In this document: in pieces, positions 35,134-46,925 of the stretch
How positions within the stretch are numbered: position 1 is the first letter of the stretch
Layout: the number at the start of each line of letters is the position of its first letter
Origin: Sorghum bicolor
Taxonomy: Eukaryota; Streptophyta; Magnoliopsida; Poales; Poaceae
Length of the DNA: 64,000 bases
NCBI RefSeq assembly: GCF_000003195.3
Contig: NC_012873.2
Location: 21,974,347-22,038,346 of the forward strand
Direction: 5' to 3'
Translations under genes and position numbers: made by a program
The notes under the pieces: model-generated
The model's input: the letters and a program-made list of their open reading frames with translations, nothing else
The model's database searches: none
What the model was told of the DNA's origin: nothing

Positions 35134-37740
35134 CTGTAACACCCCAATGTTATGGTTGCATTAATCATGTGCATAGCATGAGCATCATCATCTACTCAAA
35201 GCATATCATGATCATCATCTATCTTGAGCCATGTCATTCTATGCAAATATGTGATTTAAATTGCTTAAGTAGGCTTCCTATGCTTATGTTTGAGTGAACC
35301 ATGCTTGTGTTTGTGCTCTACACCTTGGTAATTAGTTTATCTATGCTTAACTTAACCTTGGGAACAATGTTCATGTTGATCACTTCTCCAAAATATGCCC
35401 TTAAGTCATACTTGTGTAAATAGGCCCTAGAAACCTCTTTTCCTTAGGCTTTTAAAAAGTGTTTAATAAAATGTTTGCATGTCAAAACTTTCTACAGCAA
35501 AGTTGTAGCAAATTTTATAAGGAACCAAAGTTGTTTTATGGCCATCTCACGAAAATGATCACAAATAGCTCAAAAGTGACCCACAAGGCAAATTTGGGGC
35601 TGTTTCCAACACTTAGAAAATTTTCTAAGTCCTGGAACGAAACCAGTTTGCTTGATCGATTTTGAAAACTCTATACCTCTCAATCCAGGCCGATCTGGCT
35701 TTTGCTCTAGTTGACAATGTTGTAGAACTCAGTTGGAACTCCAACTTTGTGAACTACACCATCTCCTAACTTGCTCTGGTTTGGGAGCTAATCGTCGACG
35801 AAGTTGCTCTGTCAGTCGGTGATCGCGAGGTTCGATTCAGAGCTGAGCTCGCCGACGTGGATGTCCCGATCGACACCTGTCCGCCAGATGGCGCCCGTGC
35901 GCCAGCGATGGCCCCGCTCGTCAGCTCCCAGCGCGCGCATGACGTCCACAGCGACGCCCCGAACGTAGTGGACGCGTCCACTCTCGCCATCCTTGCCCTC
36001 TCTCGCCAGAAGAGCGCCCGCAGCGAGCTCACCGTCGCGAGCTCACTCCGGCGAGCTCGTGCGCGTTCCCTGCTGCGCCATTGCCCACCAAACTCCACCC
36101 ACAGCTCCGCCGTGAGCCGCTCTTCATTTCCCACCCTCTAACTCGCCGCGAAATCCACCGGTGAGCCGCCATTTCCTTCTTCCCCCAACTCGGGCCGCCA
36201 TGACCATCTTTTCCGGCGAACTCAATGCCGAGCCCTGTGAAGCCTCTCGTCTTCTCTGGTTAGGTCCTAGAGGTTGCTTAGGTTTCTAGCTTGCGTTTGC
36301 GCCACTTGGTGGACGCTGTACCGAACTCTCCGTCGCCGGACACGATGCGCAGCGCCGCCGTGTTTCCGCCGGAGATGGGCGCTCTCGTGGCCAGCGTGTT
36401 CCACGAGGATTCAAGCCAAGCCGCGTACCTGGGAAGCTTCGCCGTAGTTCGCTGGTGCTTTAGAAGGTCTTATGTCACGCTCTACCGGCCTGAGGACTCC
36501 GGCGTAACGCCGAGCACCTCCGCCGAGCCGCCATGGCCGACGGCGAGCCCCTTCCGGTGGCTCTGCCGTGGGGAAAAATGAGGTCAATCGAGTCGCTAGA
36601 GACTGCGGATCACGTTGGTGCCCTTGGTTTGGCCGGAGACCTCGCCGTCGCGGAGAAATCGCCGGCGAGAGTCGCCTCGGCCGTGAGGAAGACGAACCTG
36701 ACAGCCGGGGTCCACTGTCAGTGTCACTTCCTTTCCCTCCTTTTCTTTTATTCAAATCTGGATTTTTGGCTTTCTTGCAAAAATCATATCTCCTGTTTCT
36801 GAGATCCAAAAATTGTGAAACAAATTTTGTGGTATTCCTTGAGATGGCTAGTTTTTAATAAAAATATAAAATGAACCATGTTTTCTGAGAAAATAATTAT
36901 TCAGGATTTAATCTTGTTATTCATGGATAAATTCATATCTCTTGTTATACTGCTTAGTTTGCTATGAAAAATTTTTGGTGGTCTCTGTATGGTAATAGAG
37001 TACTTTGATAAATATTTCAAGATTTTTATGGTGATGCTTTGATGTTATCTTTGTGCCTCTGTAATTTTTATAGATTTTACTGATCACTTTTGTTAGTATC
37101 TTGTAATTATACTCCTCTCTAGAATTAAATTAATAAATGCTTTGTTACTAAACTTTTGGAGGTTATCATGTGGTGTTCTGGTAACCTTATGACATGTTTG
37201 TACTTATAAGTCTTATGGTTGTTACTGTTTGTACTTTGGTCATGTCATCAAATAATTAATTTTAGGGTTAAAAGCTGTTCTGGACAGCAAGGGAGTAATT
37301 TAACTTTTGCTTAATGATAACTTGGTTTTCTGGGAAACTTGTCTAAATCTAAGTTGTTACAAACTTATTGATCTAACTGTGGTTTAATTTTGGAGTCATT
37401 TGTCCTAGTAGTTTGAAAGTTATAGCTGTTCCAAGTTGGGTTCCAGAAATAGGTGCTCTCTGTTTTTCTGGAACAGAACCTGGAACTTTGTTAAAATGAC
37501 CTATTTAATATATGAATCTTGCTGTAAGGTTTGAAGATGATTTGTAGACAATTTCATAAGCTTTCCAGAATGTCCACACTTATATTTGTTGGATCTTCTG
37601 GTAAAAGTTATGATCTGTTTACTGAGCTACTCCCGTTCTATGTTGCTTGCTGTTATAGGCTATCATGTTAGGCTTGGGCTAAGTTAACTTATTAACTTGT
37701 GTGAACTTGTTATAACTTTTGCTCCGTAAATGAGTGTCTA

Positions 37741-38130
37741 GTGAGTCGCTTTTGTATCAAGCATTCATTCTCTTGTATGCACATCTTCTTATTCCTCGAG
37801 CATGCAATAGGTGCATCGGACGCGACAGCCTCCTACGAGCTGCAAGTGAATCCCGAAGGCCAGGAGGGCAACCCGGAAGTGGAGGTCCAACAAGTCGGAC
37901 TCGAGGAGCCCGAAGAAGAGGTTGAGTGCCCAAGCCACGAGCCAGCCTCGTTCGTGAACGGCAAGCCCCGGAGCATTCTAAGCCTCCTTTTACTTTCGAA
38001 AGTTTACTTAATATGTTATACCTATTGCTGCATTAAGTACAGTAGTTGTGATGAAACCTTTGCTGCATTTTACTCCATCCTTGTCCAGATAACTCACCAC
38101 CCCCTTGGTTATAGAGTTAGGATCGAGTAG
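37741..38130 (+). other. conserved acidic mini-ORF in T3 3' LTR
   Basis: A 129-codon frame, open through the CAA that is TAA in the 5' LTR. It has the same Glu-rich part, 'EEEVECPSHEPASFVNGKPR', then SILSLLLLSK. The extra length is N-terminal and hydrophobic ('FCIKHSFSCMHIFLFLEHA') and not shared with the other families, so only the acidic part is well supported. Confidence 0.4.
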
Positions 38131-38965
38131 TAGCTTAGCCATGCTAAATCGGTAGAAGTCGGGTGATTTCCTGTCACCTGCGCGATATAGGGTTGTGTCG
38201 GGTGACGATGGTCTATATACGCTATCGTGGATGGAACCTGATTAATTTGACTTAAGCCGGGCGGAGTCCGTCTGTGGCAGTTAAGGACCGATCGTTGTAC
38301 GTCCTCTTGTCATGTTGAACGCATGCCTGACACTTAGTTGGCCGGATAACTCGTTCCGACCGCGAAGCCGAGTAGTATGACTCAGGCCGGAAGACCGGCA
38401 AGTATAAAGTGCGCACTACCGGAGGAAGTGCGGTGTGCGGGGGACCATTGGCGTAAGCCCAAAGGCAGGTGAGTTAAAATTCCTGACCTCCCTGGCAGAA
38501 TGGTAGCCATGGGAGTGCGGCGCTGATCGGAGCCACGATTCCTGAGTCATACCAAAGGTGACCCGTTGGCTCTCCGACGGGGGATGCTTGGGTGAGTGCT
38601 AGGAATAACCCTCCAGCTGGATAGGAATTCGATTCGAATCGTCGTCTATCCCGGTTAGTGAGAACTTGACAAAGCAGCGGCAAACGTAGCATTCACTAAT
38701 GAACTTGGTTCATGATAATGATGATAGCAAGGAAGAACATAAGATGAACTTGATATGGTTATTATTGCTTGTATTAATAAAGTGAAGTGCTGTAGTACAG
38801 GTGCTAATTTAGTGATAGGCTGATATTAAATAAACATGAATGCTTCATCAACAAGTTAATTTTAATGCAAGCTTTTGGCAATTGTTGAGTCAACCAGCTC
38901 CACTTAATATTTAGCCTTGCATGATCCTTGGCGTCTTTTATGTTTTACTAGACGGGTAAGTCTAG

Positions 38966-38987
38966 CTGAGTACAATCTCGTACTCAG
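38966..38987 (+). other. conserved LTR hairpin (T3 3' LTR)
   Basis: CTGAGTAC, loop aatctc, GTACTCAG; as in the 5' LTR. Confidence 0.6.
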
Positions 38988-39253
38988 GGTTTATTCCCAC
39001 CTGTTGCAGATGACATCTTTTATGACGGCTTCTGCAAGACCTGTCTCCATCCCGCTGGGGATGAGGACTAACCATTGGGCACGGTTCTCTAACAACCTTG
39101 TATCTGATGCTTTTGGAAGGATGATGTAGGCTCTAGTAGTAACTCGAACTTATGAGCTGAACTTTGGAAAATGTGTGTGTAACTATTTAGCTTCCGCTAC
39201 TTTAAACAAGTGTTGTAATAACTTAATACTCTGATGTGGTGCCGCTTCGACGG

Positions 39254-39832
39254 TAGGTGAGAGAAGGATCCTCTAGAGGCTGTAGTCACGGTTTGCTTAT
39301 TTTCCCTTCTAAGGCCCTCAAAAAAGTGAATTAGAAGAACTTCTTCTGGAATAGAAAGCTTTGGGCCAGTGAGAGTAAGGTTAATAAAGCGGTCCCATCA
39401 TTTGCCGAGAGATTCTTCTTCCAGTTGTCTAAAAGAAAGAATCTCACGCCGAAGCTCCACCACTTTGGAGATTGGAAAATATTTAAAAATAAAACTATTA
39501 TATAACTCCTTCCAATCTCCATGAACACTCCCTACTTTGAGTTTGTACCAATGTCTAGCTTTTCCTGTTAAAGAGAACGGAAAGGGCTTCCATTGAAGGG
39601 TCTCATCGGACATGCCTTCTATGCGAAGGAGGTCAAAGACTCGATAAAACTCTCTTAGGTGTGTGTATCGGTTTTCCTCACCTTCTCGTGAGAAAGGTTG
39701 TTTTTGAACAAATTCTATGTATTCGGGGTCTATCTCAAAACTAGATGCTATGATAGGCTTTGAAGATTTTGGTGGTTCGAGATGTGTGCCCGTAGGTCTA
39801 TTAAACTGATAGATAGACATGTTTGTATTCAT
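39254..39832 (-). pseudogene. gag: Y3 gag fragment (Tat/Athila-like)
   Basis: The - strand frame starts 'MNTNMSIYQFNRPTGTHLEP' and contains the capsid words 'KPFPFSLTGKARHWYKL' and 'FIFKYFPISKVVELRREILS', typical of the retrotransposon gag domain in Tat/Athila-type elements. After 'EESLGK' a TGA (39398-39400) interrupts it, but the frame goes on with 'WDRFINLTLTGPKLSIPEEV' to 'TTASRGSFSHLP' at the edge. It stops where the truncated T3 LTR begins. It is preceded (to the right) by a leader and tRNA-Asp primer site, so this is the 5' end of a once autonomous - strand element. The rest is missing. Confidence 0.8.
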
Positions 39833-39981
39833 GATAGACCGGAAATCAAGGATTAGATAAGAAGAAAGAATAGCATAGATGAGGGAAGGGATAAAAGGAA
39901 ATATATATTTTTTTAGAAAATGATTAAGCTAGTGCGTAGTCAACTCAGCAACCGTTTCCCTAGCAACGGCGCCAAAAAGCT
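39833..39981 (-). other. Y3 leader with tRNA-Asp primer binding site
   Basis: Leader between gag and LTR. Bases 39957-39974 on the + strand ('tccctagcaacggcgcca' type) match the 3' end of plant tRNA-Asp with one or two changes, next to 'aaaagct' and the LTR. Confidence 0.75.
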
Positions 39982-41348
39982 TGTTGACACTTGCTAACAA
40001 CACTTGAATACTAGGTTGTCATCCCCAGCATGGCAGTAGAGTGTACTATTGTATTTATACACACACAGATAAATCCGCAAGCGCACGGATACCGTTGTAG
40101 CTTTTATCCGGTTAAAGGTTTTATCGTATCCACAAGGAAACGGGAGAACTGATCTACGCTCTAACTTATCCTAGATAGATAGGTTGGTGTAAATAGGAAA
40201 GATGGTAGAATTGAATAAGTACAATATTGAAGGTAAGATAACAATGGGTGATAATATAGGAATAGAGAGTAGAGCAATCTAGTATATGGGCGATGGTAGG
40301 AGAATAGAGAGGGTAACTATGGTTTCTCTACTTCAAAGGGGTATGTCTATGTTTGGGACGAACCACGTGATAAGAATACACCACAAAGGATGCTTATCCA
40401 TAGGCCGATAAACCCTACCCATCCTGCTAATAGGAGGTGGACTATAGGGGACCAATGTAACGGTCACCTACGCGGCCTACCACACGATCCGGCTAGATAT
40501 GGGATATCCACAAGTAATCTAGGTCTAAGCACCACAGTTACACCTATACTACAACTCTAACCTATAGGGTCCTATAGATTAAAAGTACTCAAAAGAGTTG
40601 TGAACCAGAACATACATGGATAGTAATTGCAAAATGAAATAGAAGTAAATTACCAGAGTCATCCCATGAGCAAGCTTGATTAGAGCTTGATCATGGCGAA
40701 GTACAGCCGGAGGAAGAACCGACAGGCCGGCCTCTCCTCCAATCCTCCCTCGCTCTCCATCTCGCTACTATCTAGATCTACTCTAGTTTAGAGATGAGAG
40801 AAGAGCTCTCATCTCCAAACCCTAGATTTTGCTCTGTCTATGTAGAGGAAAGGTTATCCTTCGAGGGCACCTCTCAACTCTACAATCAACTTGTTCTCCT
40901 CCAGGGGCCAGGGGGTATGCTTATATAGTCCCCTCAAGTGAATCTAGGCTGTCGGATCAAACCGACATTGATTGAATGGTTATCCTTGATCCTTTAGGTC
41001 GGTGGAGCGTAATCCACGAGACGGGTGCTGATTGTGCTCTAACTCAGGGTGGGCGTCCTAGGGGGAGGGCGGGCGCCCTGCCCCCGGGTCCGATCGCCTT
41101 CCCGTTCGTTCCCGTGGTTTCTGGAGTCTTCTAGATGATAGAAAATTGTGCAGCATGTTAATATCTCTATGTAAACCCAACATGTGGGCCTTTCCTCCAT
41201 ATTTCCTGATAACCCCCTGCAGAAATAGATAAACACCAAAAATCGTGGAATTCTGTTAGATAAAACCCTAAGTTTGGGTGTTGGTTGTATTTCGATCCTT
41301 TTCTTTATTTATTTGATGATTATATTTGGTACTTTAGGACCGCCAACA
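39982..41348 (-). repeat. Y3, Tat/Athila-like 5' LTR
   Basis: 1367 bp, TGTTGACAC to GCCAACA on the + strand, closely similar to Y2 over its whole length including the 60-bp segment missing from Y1. TATA box at 40921-40927 and GC motif at 41067-41079 (an upstream copy near 41047 is mutated). It appears inserted into the LTR end of W, because a W-type LTR end and polypurine tract follow about 80 bp further right. Confidence 0.8.
40921..40927 (-). promoter_or_regulatory. TATA box of LTR Y3
   Basis: Reversed tatataa in the same setting as Y1 and Y2. Confidence 0.5.
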
Positions 41349-42848
41349 ATAACCCCTATAGCTAGATAGTATTCTGATTTTAATCCTTTCTCATGCTATG
41401 TTGATGGTTAAAAAGAGTACTTATCTAACGTCCACAAATTCCCCAAGCTTACCTTTTCCTCATCCCTGAGCAAAGATGGAAAAGGAGATGCTACAATACT
41501 TTCACGCCTCACAAGTACACAAGCATTCAAACAAGGTCTCTCTTCCGGATTAGAGTGAACTATTCTGACTCAAGACTCACCCATATTACCTTTAATCATG
41601 GAGCATATAGCTATCACTTAGGTCTTGGGCATTTGAAAGATAGAACAGTTTAGTCAAGCAATATGCTACTTACACTTGATCAACTACTATTCCATATTTT
41701 TGCAAGATTATTCAAATAAAAGTCAGAGTTTCCTTGTATGACACTTTCTAGTCTCTCATATGTGGTTTTTCTAGATCCTCTCCGAGGCAAGTGAGTATGC
41801 CTTCTCTTTGCTCTCAGAATATGTGGTATTTGTAGGACTAACGCATAACTGCCTTCTCTCTCTCACCCTACTTCTAAATGGCTTATGTGGAGCTCATAGG
41901 TGGGAAAGATTATTCAAACCTACTTACATGTATTGCATAGTTAAACCGTGGATCTAGAGACACTAATTATACAATCAAGTCATGTGTGCATGTGAGTGAA
42001 GAAGAATGAAAGGGGTGATAATGGGGAATATCTAATTCTACAATTGCTCCTTGGGGATAACATACCTCCCTAATCTGAGAATAAGGACTTGGTTGTCTTT
42101 TTTTTTCTTTTGCATTGGGACTTTTGTCCTCTTTCATTCTTTTCTCATCATTTTTTAGAGATCAGCCAACCCTTTTAATGCACTTATTATAGAAGGGAGT
42201 ATCAACCAAAATATCTGGAGCTTTATTGGATAAGTAGAATAAGACATAATGGCAATCGATATTTTTGGGTATTCCCTCCTAGTGTAGGAGTAGATCATTT
42301 TATAAGTGGATGTGGAATGTATATGGGTGGATGAAGGAATGGGTACTCCTAGGGTAGGAGCATCATAAATGCGTATATGTGGGTGGTACTTCTAGGAACA
42401 GAAGTAGCACATAGTGAATGTGGTGTATTTAAGTGGTTGCGTACTTCTGAGGATAGAAATAGCTAAGATCAATGGATGGAGAGCACATAATATTGACATT
42501 AACTGCATGACTAGTTCCTTAGGGTGTACACAGCTTAACTACCCTCACCGCTTATAGGTTCAAATATAAGTGGAGGTTTTCCAAATCTAGCAAGCATGAG
42601 TATTTGGCTGTGGTAGGAAATTTAACTCTCATCATAAAGGAACTCAACATGTAGCAATTTAATATTTTGAAAACAAAATTCTCTAGAACTCTAGCATCTC
42701 TAGGAGCAAGATTGATAGTAGCTCAAGACCTCCCCATATCATATCCCTCAACTACCTAGACTTAGATCAAGCATTTGCTACACACAAGTTTTAGGCTCAA
42801 AGAAAAATCTTAAGTCTAAATAGTTGTGTCTAAAACTCAGGAGAGTAC
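41349..42848 (-). repeat. W, 3' interior of a diverged Tat-like element
   Basis: Bases 41349-41427 look like the remaining start of a - strand 3' LTR ending 'gtccaca'. They are followed by a polypurine tract ('aattccccaag' on +) and then about 1.4 kb alignable with 19235-20700 of Y2, but more diverged. No gene. P was inserted at 42848; 'agtac' is the candidate 5-bp duplication, whose partner must be right of the window. Confidence 0.6.
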
Positions 42849-44043
42849 TGTTGACGGTCCTTAAGTACCAAATATAATCATCAAATAAATAAAGAAAAGG
42901 ATCCAAATGCAACCAACACCCAGACTTAGGGTTTTATCTGACAGAATTCCATGAGTTTTGGTGTTTGTCTATTTCTGCAGGGGGTTATCAGGAAATATGG
43001 AGGAAAGGCCCACATGACGGGTTTGCATAGAGATATTAACGCGCTGTGCAATTTTCTATCATCTAGAAGACTCCAAAAGCCACGGGAACGAACGGGAAGG
43101 CGATCGGGCCTGTGGGCAGGGCGCCCGCCCTGTTGCACAGACTAATCAGGTCCCGTCTCGCAGATTACGCTCCACCGACCTAAAGGATCAAGGATAACCG
43201 TTCAATCGATGTCGGTTTGATCCGACAGCCCAGATTCACTTGAGGGGACTATATAAGCAGACCCCCTGGCCCCTGGAGGAGAACAAGTTCATCATAGAGT
43301 TGAGAGGTGCCTTCAAAGGATAACCTTTCCTCTACATAGACTTAGGGCTTAGCATCCAATGTGAGAGTAGACTAGATCTACTAGATTGAGAGAGATAGAG
43401 TGGAGGTGTAGATCGGAGGAAGCCCGACCTGTCGGTGTCTACTCTGAGGTTGTACCTGCGGGATCAAGTTCTCCTAACCCGAGGTTTGCTCCTAGGATTC
43501 TTCAGTATTTCGACTTCTAAATTCTAGTAAGTTCTTGTTTTATTGTTCTTTGGTTTATGAGTTTACTTTGATCTCTTCGCGTAGAGTTTCGAGTAATCAT
43601 CTCTAGCGTAAACGTGGTGTTTGGGCTAGGATACTCATAGATATCCCCTGACTAGCTGGACCGTGGTAGTAGCGAGGAACATGACATTTCCGAGTTACCT
43701 TTGCAGCCCATATCCCATTAGTAGGATCGATAGGGTTTATAGGTGCGGCTTGAACATCCTCTGTGGTGTCTAGATTCCGTGAGCCTCCCTAACAGAACAG
43801 TAGATCATCCTTACCAAGGTTAGAACGAGATTACGGTTGTAGTCTTCTCTATACATCACTTACATCGAGTCATATAGTTTGTAGCCTAAAGGGTAGTAGC
43901 AATAGATTTCGTTAGTTAGATGCACGCTTTCTCCCAGTGGTAAAAATATAAATACGATACTCTGGATAACCTCCCGGGTGAAGTGCTCACCGATATCCGT
44001 GCGCTTGCAGATCATTTCGTGATGGCGTTACCAAATATCAACA
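42849..44043 (+). repeat. P 5' LTR (Tat/Athila-like)
   Basis: 1195 bp, TGTTGACGGTCC to TATCAACA. It shares the first half with the Y LTRs in reverse but is closest to Y4 (59713-60942): both end or begin with 'gttgatatttggtaacgc' and its reverse, and both lack the Y1/Y2/Y3-type end. TATA box at 43250-43256. The GC motif is present once (43118-43130). Confidence 0.85.
43250..43256 (+). promoter_or_regulatory. TATA box of LTR P
   Basis: 'tatataa' in 'ggggactatataagcagacc', followed by 'ccctggcccctggagg'. A transcript start about 30 bases downstream is expected. Confidence 0.55.
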
Positions 44044-44051
44044 AGCATTTC

Positions 44052-44069
44052 TGGTGCCGTTGCCGGGGA
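44052..44069 (+). other. P primer binding site (tRNA-Asp)
   Basis: 'tggtgccgttgccgggga', complementary to the plant tRNA-Asp 3' end with one change (TGGCGCC to TGGTGCC), eight bases after the LTR. Confidence 0.8.
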
Positions 44070-44165
44070 GAAAGACGGTTTGCTCAGATAACTTTAAGTC
44101 TTGCTATTATCTTGTATTATACTTTTATACTTTTATTATTTTATCTTTTTATTTTTTCCATCTTT

Positions 44166-45452
44166 ATGGATAACTCAAATTCCACACCTATTATTGAATT
44201 TTTTGCACCTTCAGAGACCAACCATAGACCATGGGAGTCAACAAGTCTTTTCTTTGCCCCTAATTATGATATGTGTCTGGAGTTGATTGCAATAGGTCAA
44301 GAAGATAATGAACTTTTAGCTACACCTAGGGAATCTGCTAATCTTTCTATAAATTCTGGTTTAAACCTAGCCCTACAAGACCATGTTTTTCCTCGATATT
44401 TTCACATTGGTCTTAATCATATAACCTTTGGTAGAGTTTTTCTTTCTTTATCAGTTAGTAAAGCAAGGTATGTCTTCATTCGTGGACATCCTTCTTGCAC
44501 TAGTCTTCATAGAAAAATCCTAGAGATAGAGAAGGAATCATCTCCCAGACGAGGAAAGGAAGTTTCAGTAGCCGATTTCCAAACATTTCAATCCCATGAT
44601 TCGGCTATCCAAGCCAAACTAGTAGTGCTCCAAAATAATCTTAGAGTAGAAGAAATTCTACCTTTGGAAATTCATTTTGGGATGAGCTTAAACTTTCTGC
44701 TTCATAAGAGACCTTTGAGTGCATATAGTCTGAACCTTCCTAATAAGGGATCTCTTAGAAAGCATCTCAAATCCAATCCCTTTGATGGACATCTAGAAAG
44801 ACTCAAGGATGGCATCTTAAGTGATGCAATAGAAGGAGAGCGAAGCCATTTAGAAGACAATCTCATCTTCTCCCCTTCTACGCCCACTTTTGATGACTCG
44901 TTCGAACCTATCTTTAAACCCATCCTTGAGCCTAATAATTTTTACTATGCTCTTTCTCTTGAACCTCCCGATGATCCTATGAATCTCTCTAGACATCCCA
45001 TGCATAAGAGTCACCAAGACCATAAGGAGGATCGAGAAGAGCAACATTAATGGCTAGAGGGCATTAAAAATCTATGTGCTATCACCATTGAATGGATGGA
45101 CAAGAAAGAAGCCTTAATGGATTCTGACTTTGGCTCAATTTCAAATGGTGAGTTCTTAACTCCCTTTGAAGATGAGATTCATCCAACTACAGAAGAGGAC
45201 ATAGGCGAGACCAATCTAGGAGAAACTCCGAACATTCAGATTAGAGACGAAGATAACATTAATGAGCATGGAATTTATTTCATAGCCACTTTGTTTACTC
45301 CATGCTCATATGCAACATCTTCCCAATCTATTGGTCTCTCCAACATCACCACATTTGAGATCTCCAACCCCCACTTCCTTTCTATTTATAAAAACTTTAA
45401 AAGGGCGGTTGTCGATGCATATGTCTATAATAAATATTGTAGATCTCGTTGA
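44166..45452 (+). CDS. P ORF of unknown function, one internal stop
   Basis: A 428-residue reading directly after the leader, where autonomous relatives have gag (compare Y3). Start chosen at the ATG 'MDNSNSTPIIEFF'; the frame is open back to 43983 but crosses LTR and primer site there. A TAA at 45048-45050 splits it; the frame continues unchanged with 'WLEGIKNLCAITIEWMDKKE'. I do not recognise the protein: no zinc knuckle, membrane segment or catalytic motif. It is acidic towards the C-terminus ('PFEDEIHPTTEEDIGETN') and ends 'FKRAVVDAYVYNKYCRSR'. The homologue in Y2 (22939-23880, opposite strand) shares the C-terminal 110 residues almost unchanged, including the stop position. It may replace Gag in a non-autonomous lineage, or be a very divergent Gag. 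Confidence 0.55.
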
Positions 45453-46925
45453 GTTGACCTTGATATAGGTCAAGTTGGAGGGGAAACCACTTCGCCGATA
45501 TAAATTGATGGTTTCCCAAGCACAAGCTTAGTGTCCTAAAACAAGCACTGATCAGATCGTAACATGAGCTGTTAATTATTTGCAACATTACCTTGTGTAT
45601 TAAGCATATAAGGATAATTGTAAAAATATTTCTTCGAGTATTCTTGTCACTAACCTTTCCAAGATTGGAGCAAGAAGATCGGATGAATGACAAGCACAAG
45701 GTATGTCCAACCAATCATCATACAACATTAAATTAAATTCATCCAAACTTGAAATTTGCAAAATTCAAGCTTGGGGGAGTACTTTACATAAAAACATCCT
45801 TTGCCATGTTGCTGTGTTGGTTGTCCCTACCTTTGAGACATGCTCAATTTGTTAAATACTAATCACACTACTTCATCTCCACTTGAGTAGATCTCTATAA
45901 ACGCTCTCATGCTGCCTTTATTTGTTTTAGTATATGTCTAGGTTTGGAGTAGTTTCATTGATCTATTAATTAAGCATGGTGCTTAGTTTAGGAATGATGA
46001 TCTTACTTCCAAGGGTTTTTAAATTAAGCATGGTGCTTAGGTTAAAATGCCCTCCTAAATCTAATTAGACATGGTGTCTAGGTTGATTTTTGAGCTGATA
46101 GTATGCTATAGTAGATATGGAATATTTTGTTGGACTAACCCCTGCAGGAAAACTTTCAATATTGACCTGGGAAGTCCTGAGATAAACTCACACTAGAGAC
46201 AAAGAGAGACACATGAAGTTTAACAATTTACACAAGGAAAACATAGCTCATAAGAGATGATGCATGGAGGGTGCCACCAACACGATGCACAACCGCTAAG
46301 AAAGGAAAGCTTCCACAAGGTGATACTGTACCATCACTCTTCAAGTAAGGTAACATCTTAAGGTACTTGATTATCGCTTTTATAAGCTTCTCCTTGGTTC
46401 TGGCGTTCACATGAATAAAAGATACAAACATGTATGATTTGTAACTCCAAATTAACCAACCCAATTAATTCAACATGTTTAGTCCTTTAATCTTTGTTCT
46501 TAGTACTACCTTCGTGATCCCACACTCCTAATCATATAAGCTAAAATGTGCACATTCAATCTTTGGAAGATATAAACAAAACATAGATAGATTATATTTC
46601 CATTAGGTTGAGCCATCTGATCTGACAAATGTTTCAAATGCTACACTCATGATCTTATTATCTATCAACTTTGTCTTGCTCTCTATGCTTAAGGTTAGAG
46701 AAGAACAAATACACTTTTGGTTCTGTTAGTGTTTTTCACCAACAGGGCACATGCACTTGATCTCTACCTTGTATTTATGAACAGGTACACTTCGAGTAAA
46801 ACATGGAGGAGTTTTACAACTCCCAGACTCCACCAAGTGAAGGACCTAGATCTACGAGCACAAACACACTAAGCAGGATATTGCCAATGCCGCACTTCGA
46901 ACTGCTGGGCAAATGAAGAACATGG
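45453..46925 (+). other. P spacer with PPT-like site, palindrome and three small hairpins
   Basis: No gene. A near-perfect 32-bp palindrome at 45743-45774 overlaps the purine run 'cttgggggagt' (45770-45780). Three short inverted repeats lie at 45971-45985, 46025-46039 and 46066-46080. The inverted repeat tgacct-N6-aggtca lies just after the ORF at 45455-45472. The right part (46735-46925) is broken pre-protease sequence. Confidence 0.6.

Larger units (their letters stand above)
35135..39253 (+). repeat. T3 3' LTR, truncated
   Basis: Starts TGTAACACCCC after the polypurine tract. It lacks about 260 bp in the middle (join near 37025, at 'attttt' shared by both edges in the 5' LTR) and stops at 39253 in 'cttcgacgg', about 210 bp short of the LTR end. 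The next base belongs to a Tat-like gag in opposite orientation, so no target duplication can be checked. It carries the mini-ORF (to 38130), conserved blocks at 38305-38369 and hairpin at 38966-38987. Confidence 0.88.

Noticed and set aside
39266..39278. ggatcctctagag, identical to part of a common cloning-vector polylinker, suggesting vector contamination
   Set aside because: On the - strand it continues the gag frame of Y3 ('TTASRGSFSHLP'), a word expected in this gag family, with no other vector sequence around it.
43983..44165. Start of the P ORF at 43983
   Set aside because: The extension crosses the LTR end and primer binding site, so the ATG at 44166 is preferred.
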